64,000 bases of DNA from Podaxis mareebaensis (taxonomy: Eukaryota; Basidiomycota; Agaricomycetes; Agaricales; Agaricaceae), in assembly GCA_018524725.1 (NCBI GenBank), contig JAEUWP010000394.1, positions 62,001 through 126,000 of the forward strand, given 5' to 3'. The notes under the pieces are model-generated. The model searched no databases and was not told the origin of the DNA. It worked only from the letters and a program-made list of their open reading frames with translations. This document shows, in pieces, positions 57,265 through 64,000 of this stretch (within the stretch, counting starts at the first letter, position 1; every line of letters starts with the position of its first letter). The position numbers and the translations under genes were made by a program.

Positions 57265-60200
57265 TCAAGTCAAGGACATACCAAGTTCATCTTGATGTCT
57301 CTCGAATTTCTGTTTTTGTAGAGGCTTAGTAAATATATCAGCTGTTTGGTAGAAATCCGGGCAATAACGGATCTCAATTTTGTTCTCTTTTACTTTTTCA
57401 TGAATAAAATGATGTTTAATGTCGAAGTGCTTTGTCCATTTATGATATTGAGGGTTCTTTGCAATCACAATAGCTCCTTCGTTGTCACCATATATTATAT
57501 TTGGTTTTACTTGGGGATGTCCCAATTCCATATATAAATTTCGTAGCCACATTGTTTCTTGGGTTGCATTGGCACATGAAATATATTTGGCTTCTGTGGT
57601 TGACAACGAAACAGAATTTTGTTTTTGTGATCCCCAGGTTATTGCACCCTGACCAGATATGAATACATATCCAGATATAGATGTCCAATCGCTATTACTT
57701 GTGAAACTGGCATCTGAATATCTGATGAATTTATTTTCATTTTTGTGTGGAGTACTTTTGTCTCCTCGATATGTTATTCCTAATTCTTTTGTTCCATTCA
57801 AATAATGTAGTATATGTTTTGCTGCATTCCAGTGCTCGAGCTGAGGGTCAGCTGTGTATGATCCAAGCCTGTGAACTGCATATGTGATGTCGGGTCTAGT
57901 TGCTACTGCAGCATACATCAGGGACCCAACTAATGATGCAAATGCATTGCTCTGATTTAGTTCTTTTGACTGTTCAGTCTGTTCCCATAGTGGGAGGTCC
58001 CTGTCCATTGGGACTCTGACTGAGTTAGAGTCTTTCATCCCATTTTTCATGATGATTGACTCTATATATTTGGTTTGTGTAATTTTTATTGTTCTTTTCT
58101 CTCTATTTCTATGGATCTCTATCCCAACTATTTTGGAAGGGTCTCCGAGATCCATAATCTCAAATAATTTATTTAAGTCATTTTTTAGTTCTTTCATGAG
58201 ATCTGAGCTACTTGCAAAGAGTAGGAGATCATCGACCCAGACTGTTATTATCTGTATCCCTTTTTGGGTTTTTCGGATATACATACAAGGGTCAGAGACC
58301 AAGCACTTGAATCGGCACTCTTGCAGCCTTGTATTTAATTCCTCATTCCATTCATGGCCTGATTGTTTTAGCCCATATAATGTTTTAATCAGTTTGCATA
58401 CTCTGTTGGTGCTGTCAGTGCACCCTTCTGGCTGTTCCATATATATTTCCTCTTTTAGTTTTCCATTTAGGTAAGCACCTTTTACATCCATTTGCTGGAT
58501 TTCCCAGTTTTCAGATGCAGCAAGTGCAAGGATGGCTCATACAGTCTCGAGCTGGACTACTGGGGAGAATGTATCATTATAATCCATCCCTGGTATTTGT
58601 GTGTATCCCCTCGCTACAAGTCATGCTTTATATTTGGTCAATTTTTCTTCTTTATTATATTTCCTTGTGAATACCCATCTATTGGTAATGGGTTTTCGGT
58701 CTGCTGGTGGGTCAACAAGTACCCAAGTGCCCATTTTGTTTAATTGTTCTAGCTCCACTTTTACTGCCTTTTCCCATTCTGGCCATTCAGGGGACATCGT
58801 TGCTTCCCTGAGTGATTTAGGTTCTGTGTTCCTGAGATTGGTCTCAGCAAACACAGTGTACACAATTTCAGCAGTTGACTGGAGCTCATTGTTTTGTTCA
58901 TCTTCCTCATCTGGGTCATCAGATAATTCAGGCATTGGATCGTCCAACTCTGCATAGTTGTGACGAGTTTTTTATCTTTTACTTTTCCATGGAATAATAT
59001 TATCATTGTTATTCTTTCTTTTCTTTGGTGTTGTTGTGTTCTGTGAGGGTGCCTCCAAACCGGCTGCCTCCCCCTCACAATCAACACTATCAGTTTCTGG
59101 TTCTTCATGGAACCTATAATTTTGTGTTATTTTTATATTTCATGTGTGCATACTATAGAATTTAATTGATTTTGATCCATCTTCAAATCCCATGAAGATG
59201 TGTCGCTCTGCTTTTGGTTGTAATTTATTTATTTCTTCATTTGGATGGAGTACCCAAACTGGTGCTCTGAATTCTTGGAGGTGGCCAACTTCAGGCTTTT
59301 TGCCTGTCCATGCCTCTTCAGGTGTTTTCTTTTCTAAAGCCCTTGTGTGTGTCCGATTTCGGACATATGTTGCATGTTCTATTGCTAGTTCCCAGAGAAA
59401 CTCTGGGAGTTTTCAGGCTATTATCATTGCTCTCATTAATTTAGTAAGTGTTTGATTCATTCTTTTGGCTACACCATTCTGTGATGGTGACCGAGGTGCT
59501 GATGGTTGAAGCTCTATGCCCCTATCCAGGCACCAAGTCTTTATGTTATTGTTTATATATTCTTTTCCATTGTCACACCTGACTGCTTTGGGGACAATAT
59601 TATATTGTGTTTTTAGGTTCATTATGTAATGTTTTAGATTGTTTGCCACCTCATCTTTTGTTTTTAAGAATTTTACAGTGCAATGACAACTGTAATCATC
59701 AATGAAGGTGACATAATAATTATGACCTCGAATTGAGGTTGTCCTTGCTGGTCCCCATACATCAGTGTGAATTAATAGTCCTTGTTTCGTCATTCATGTT
59801 TCTGCTTGTTTTGGGAATGGTGTTATAGTCAATTTTGCTTCTGTACAGGCTGTACAGTTTGGTGGTGGTGAGTTTTCATCTATGAAAATCCCTTTGATTA
59901 GGTCTTGTTTTACCATTCTCACTAGGCTCCAGTAGCCAACATGACCGAAACATTTGTGTAGCTCAGTCCATGTCCATTTTTGGACAGTTATATTTGCACT
60001 TTCATATTCATTGTTTTTATGGTTAGGGATTTTCATCTTTGCATCTAGGAAATATAGTCCCTTTTTCTTGTATGCCTGTACCAATATATCTCCTGTCATT
60101 CCATAAATGGTCATTATTCCATTGTTTGATTTAAGTGTTCCACCTTTCTCGTCAATTTGTCCTAATGAGAAAAGGTTGTTTGGGGCTTCAGGTACATATA

Positions 60201-61488
60201 ATATGTCTTTTAGTGTAATTACCCTTTCGATGCCCCTGTGTTTAGTAATTAATTTAATTGTTCCTCTCCCCCTGGCTTGAGCAGGAGTCTTCCCTACACC
60301 ATTAACTGGTTTCATAATTGATTGGAAGTCTAGGAACATTGACCGTTTGTTTGCAATATGTGATGTGGTAGCAGAATCAGCTACCCAATGATAGGCGTCA
60401 AATTGTGTATTCATCATGTGTTCATTCATCTTTACAGTAGTACTATATGCTACCTCTTTATCTTCCTCCATCGGCTCATCCTCCTGTGGGTCTCATGCCT
60501 GATGGGCATGTTCAATCTTGAGCCATTCCGTAGGTGGTCCATCTCAACTCCCACCAACTGTCCAGCACTCTTCAGTGAGGTGTCTGAATTTCCCACAATG
60601 GGTACACTTCGGTTTCCCCTTGAAATGGCACTGTGCTGTGATATGTCCCTTACAATTGCATATCTTGCATTGTTGGGATCTTGTCATGTGCCTTTGCTGG
60701 TGCTCGATCTTCCGTTTCTTCCCAGTATGTGTTGTTTGGGTGTAATAGGCTTCTTCTTGAGTCACTGTCAGGGCAGTGCTTCTGCCTTTCCCTTTTCAGT
60801 GGTAATATTCATCCCTTATGACACTAATCAACTGTTGTGTTGTCAAGGGTTTATCATTAGAGTCATCACTCTTCCGAGTATGGGCACCCATATATGCTGA
60901 GGTAAAGGTGTCCCACTCCTCCAGGAGTGATGCAATAAGGATTGTTTTGAAATCCTCTTCAGAGATGACAGAGCCCATCAAGTGTAGCTTCCATTGGATC
61001 TCCTTGAGGTCATTTATGTGTCTTGTAATGTTGGTACTGCTATCAGCTTGGGTTGTGTATAGTACACGATGCATTGCTGTAATTGTAGACTGTCCACAAG
61101 ACTCATGGACTGCCTTTAGGTTTTGCCACATTTGGGCAGCAGTATCCGCATTATCAGTATGAATTATTTGGTCATCGCTTATGTTAATAGCAATTAGGGC
61201 CTGAGCGACCCTGTCATTTTGTTCCCATGCTTCTAGGGCTTCTTGGCCCCCTTCATTGGGTTTGGGAACTGTTCCTTCAACATAGCCAAGGACTTTGTGT
61301 AGCCCAAATAGAATAATGATCCTTCTTTTCCAGGCTAACCAATTGTCATCCTTCAGCTTATCTATTTTACATGAGGAGAGATTAAAAGTAGGTGTCATAT
61401 TGACTGGATGTTCTGTCCCCTGTGGGACAGTCATCATAGTAGTGTCTCCCTCAATGTTGTTCAGTGTATGTGCATCAGCGGGGCCCAT
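57265..61488 (-). pseudogene. copia gag-pol, one frame with nine nonsense codons
   Basis: A single 4224-nt frame (1408 codons) runs from ATG 61488 to the stop at 57265 with no net shift. Domains in order: gag (about 60850-61470), zinc knuckle CKICNCKGHITAQC (near 60650), protease DSATTSH (60370), integrase (GHVGYWSLVRM, TDVWGPARTTS), RT (MDVKGAYLNGK, VWVDDLLLF), RNase H. In-frame stops lie at 60796, 60544, 60493, 59794, 59413, 59140, 58621 and 58537 (all TGA) and 58972 (TAA). Several TGA fall where copia polyproteins usually have Arg, so they fit CGA to TGA changes; the TAA fits CAA. The RT box is WVDD in place of the usual YVDD. The reconstructed protein is not given. Confidence 0.9.
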
Positions 61489-61492
61489 AACC

Positions 61493-61657
61493 TATTGTGG
61501 AAGGTAGTGGATCAAGTGAGAGATAGAGAGTGGAGTATGTATATTACGCTAGCATCAAGTAGTTTTATATCTTGTATATATGAGTCATCGTACATAAGGA
61601 GTAATTTCCTGTGCTTTCTCACATCTCAGAATGACGACTCAACTTGCTAACCCAACA
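61493..61657 (-). repeat. 5' LTR of the copia element
   Basis: 165 bp, same length as the other LTR, followed on the minus strand by the primer-binding site. Confidence 0.9.
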
Positions 61658-61958
61658 GGTTATGACAGAGTATGGGTTATGACAAGTATGGGATAAGACA
61701 GAGGCAACTGTAACACCATCATGGTATAAATACTGACATCATACTTAAGACAACTCAGACACATTGAAACACCCCATACCTCACAATGCCTTCAAGTAAG
61801 ACCTCCCCAGCACCTCCAAATCCTCTGACATTTTCCTCACTCCAATAAAATCCTCACTTTCAGGTGGCAGTTGCTCAGGGTGTTCACCAAGTTCTTCAGC
61901 ACAAAGGGTTTTGTGTTATCCCCATCAAGACTGAGTGTAATGGATGATGGAAACTGAG
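61658..61958. other. Repeat-derived stretch with a TATA-like site
   Basis: 301 bp continuing the tatgggttatg flank. ggtataaata near 61723 is followed about 60 bp later by atgccttcaagtaag, which looks like a start codon with a splice donor, but no recognisable protein follows. CpG is nearly absent. Confidence 0.35.
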
Positions 61959-62838
61959 GTATGGTGTGGGACACCTAAACACCACTACTTTTGTGCAAAT
62001 GAAAAAAAAAAAAATTCAATTTTTAATATATTTCTTAGTTCTCTGGTAAAATAGCTTCTTTTGCTTCTGAGCAAATTGTCCAGAGGAATTCTTTTTTGGT
62101 CAAGAATTGACAGAGCTATTGTTTTGGATCCACCTCACAATGGCCAGCTTACATACACATGTTCCAAATATGGTAACAATTTCCAAATCTGGAACAATCT
62201 TATCTTATCCACTAATCTAATATTCTGGCAGTGTTCTCAGGAACACATTGATGGGACTTGTACTTGCGAGAACTGAATGCCCAAACATGTAACTGTGCAT
62301 CATGTGCAGAAAGACCACCTCGATATGCACCCAGCCAGTGGAAAAAAACAGTTCTGCCACTTCTGAATGAGTAGAGTATCAACTGAGGCAAGTGCAAGCA
62401 GCATGTTCTCTTGCAATGTCGAGAATGTGTAGTCACAGTGCTTGCAAAGCCACTGCTTCACAGAAACACCACCCTCCCAATTGGTCTCCTCATGCATGTA
62501 TGGAGTGCCAACCCCCTCATTGATTTCCACAGCCTTGACATCTGTACTTGGTGAGTTCTTGTACTCACTGATGTGCCTAAACTTTTGAGCATGGGTTGCT
62601 GAATTCACTTACCAAGTCTTTTGGCAGCCCATTATGTGCAGGAGGTTCTGTGAAGATTGTAGTATTCTATGTGTCTGTGTGTTCATCTGATCCTTGTAAC
62701 TGAGATTTCAACAAATTGCACCAAACCCAGTTGCAATGATTATTTATTTTTATTTTATTTTATTTATTTTTGGATCTGCATCCCCACTGAGATGGCCACT
62801 GCACAAATGTAGCAGTGACTAGGTGTCCCATACCATAC
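61959..62838. mobile_element. 880-bp element with 39-bp terminal inverted repeats
   Basis: gtatggtgtgggacacct... at 61959-61997 is inverted at 62800-62838, matching at 33 of 39 positions. TA is found at both boundaries, as in Tc1/mariner-like insertion, but other reading of the ends is possible and no longer duplication is seen. Inside, on the minus strand, 62300-62608 has a 102-codon frame with KQWLCKHCDYTF and NMLLALASVDTLLIQKW that may be a transposase or host-gene fragment; family not recognised. Probably non-autonomous. Confidence 0.55.
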
Positions 62839-63254
62839 ATGCAGCGACAAGCTTGCTCATTTTTTTGGAAAAATTAATACAGTAAGTGGTGACTTTGTCA
62901 GCAAAACCCAGCTTTGGATCAATCAATCCACCAATGGATATTGCTGAGCCTGTTCATAGTCGAAAATCCCCCTGCATTGAGGCTGGCCCTGCCTGGTCAA
63001 GTGACAGTCACCTGCACACCCTAGGATGTTAGGGTCTGGGGTAGGGCCTGATAGGGTTTGCATTAAGTGTTAGCATTAGGGTGAAGAATATTATTTGTCA
63101 TTTTATCTCAAACAAACTTCTGTGCATGCCTCCCCAGAATGTGATAGACTGATCCAGAGTCACTCACAATTATGTTCATACATACTGTGCCATGTGGCTT
63201 TGTTTATAATTGCACAAGTCAAGGACTAACTCACCCTACTTAATAAAGCATTTT
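62839..63254. other. Gene-free, CpG-poor spacer
   Basis: 416 bp between the TIR element and the LTR at 63255. No gene recognised. Confidence 0.4.
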
Positions 63255-63901
63255 TGTTACGTAGAGACAGTTTCTACACATCGTCTCAGTGTGGAGAGAT
63301 ACTGTCCTAAGACACCCTGACACTATTAAGTTCCTGAAGCGGAATGCCTGTCCGTTCTCCGGAGAGAACTAGAGGCTGGTTGGAAATCTTGCAGGGACTG
63401 CCTAGGGAGAGATACAACTTGTAAGGTTGCAGGCTACTCTGTAGGTTTAGCTGTTACGCCAGTTATCCTGTTGAGGCAGGTAGAGCTCTCACGCGGCAAG
63501 AAGATAAAGCAGAAGACAGTCCTCGCTATTCTCGCACTATGTACAAATGATCATAAAGCTAAGTTCTACTTACTTTATGAGCTATCTAAATACTAAGGTG
63601 ATTGCTATCCTACATGTCCTAAAGGAGAATCTTCATAACTACTTCAGTGCTCTAAGTATAGGAGACTGAGCCCGAGGTAAGATGAGATCTACAGAAGGCA
63701 GGCTATTATTACACAACATATCACTGAGCCCAAGTGCTAAACATAGTGCTCCTTCAGAAGATCTGAGGTGGGACCGAGGTTGCAATGGAAGGTGGGTCAA
63801 GGTGGATGCTTGGAGTCAAGAGGTGGGAAGACAGTCGACGGATGATGAGGCAGGAATGCGAAAGAGGCATAGATGGCAGTGGAAGCAAGAGGAGTGTAAC
63901 A
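63255..63901 (-). repeat. Probable gypsy-type LTR at the window edge
   Basis: 647 bp with inverted ends TGTTAC...GTAACA. On the minus strand the sequence just before it (63902-63916 region) reads aaaggggatga, a typical polypurine tract, so the element's interior would lie to the right, beyond the window. A 78-codon frame at 63682-63918 lies within it and is not called. Only one LTR is visible, so the call is provisional. Confidence 0.55.
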
Positions 63902-64000
63902 TCATCCCCTTTGTATAATCGAACTCCGGATCGATCTACCTATAACAAGTGTCGATCTCTGTGAGGCATTGCTTGGATTGGTTTTGGATAGGGACATTGT
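63902..64000 (-). mobile_element. Start of the interior of the probable gypsy element
   Basis: 99 bp beyond the polypurine tract; too short to identify coding sequence. Confidence 0.35.

Larger units (their letters stand above)
57093..61657 (-). mobile_element. Decayed Ty1/copia LTR retrotransposon
   Basis: 4565-bp element read on the minus strand. 165-bp LTRs at 57093-57257 and 61493-61657, flanked by a perfect 5-bp target duplication GGTTA (57088-57092 and 61658-61662). Directly inside the 5' LTR, GGTTATGGGCCC matches the initiator tRNA-Met anticodon arm used as primer by copia elements. A purine tract GGGGGAG lies between the pol stop and the 3' LTR. Domain order gag, protease, integrase, RT, RNase H is that of copia. 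Inactive: nine in-frame stops. Confidence 0.93.

Noticed and set aside
57265..61488. In-frame TGA codons read as Arg or other recoding in the copia element
   Set aside because: Host genes in the window use TGA as a normal stop, one of the internal stops is TAA, and C-to-T mutation explains all of them.
63682..63918. 78-codon frame near the window end
   Set aside because: It lies within the probable LTR and has no recognisable content.
1..64000. tRNA, rRNA genes or CRISPR arrays
   Set aside because: Searching by eye for T-loop (GGTTCRA) sequences with matching stems and for regularly spaced repeats found none; the few GGTTCGA hits lie in coding sequence or lack stems.

Overview
The window is a stretch of filamentous basidiomycete nuclear DNA, most likely an agaricomycete. 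Genes are compact and split by many 45-70 nt GT-AG introns. NACHT-domain NLRs, F-box proteins with an N-terminal coiled coil, TKL-type kinases, a velvet factor and CYSTM, ECL1-like and SNX41/ATG20-type genes all point that way. Gene models were assembled by hand from reading frames, splice signals and comparison of paralogues inside the window. Family names rest on recognised motifs, not on a database search. || Layout. (A) 0.6-3.1 kb: NACHT NLR gene 1. (B) 3.5-28.3 kb: an ordinary housekeeping block holding BFR2/AATF, a PX-BAR sorting nexin, a PNKP-like P-loop kinase, a mitochondrial TPR protein divergent from TIM23, a velvet factor, a CYSTM protein, cytochrome c1, THP3/LENG8, SEN2, dynein intermediate chain and a CRAL-TRIO/Sec14-like protein. 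(C) 28.7-38.7 kb: four tandem F-box genes. Copy 1 is cut by a 965-bp TRIM-like retroelement, copy 2 has four frameshifts, and copies 3 and 4 are intact. (D) 39.5-41.5 kb: alanine-glyoxylate aminotransferase. (E) 42.2-54.5 kb: NLR gene 2 (close paralogue of gene 1, inverted), an ECL1-like gene, NLR gene 3, and two tandem TKL-like kinases, one of which has lost its catalytic aspartate. (F) 54.5-64 kb: a gene-poor, visibly CpG-depleted repeat region with a decayed Ty1/copia element (4565 bp, 165-bp LTRs, GGTTA target duplication), an 880-bp TIR element, a 22-bp tandem repeat and the edge of a probable gypsy element. || How the parts relate. Region B serves ribosome assembly, membrane traffic, mitochondrial import and respiration, tRNA splicing and dynein transport, with several close divergent pairs (TPR/TIM23, SEN2/dynein IC). 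Regions A, C and E look like fast-evolving accessory gene families of the recognition or degradation type. || Strongest observations. Nine in-frame stops in the copia gag-pol frame are all explicable as C-to-T changes (eight TGA, one TAA) with no net frame change, and all 11 differences between its LTRs are transitions, 10 of them consistent with lost CpG sites. The TRIM sits in an F-box gene whose frame would otherwise be open from end to end. The kinase pair consists of one canonical member and one predicted pseudokinase next to two NLRs.
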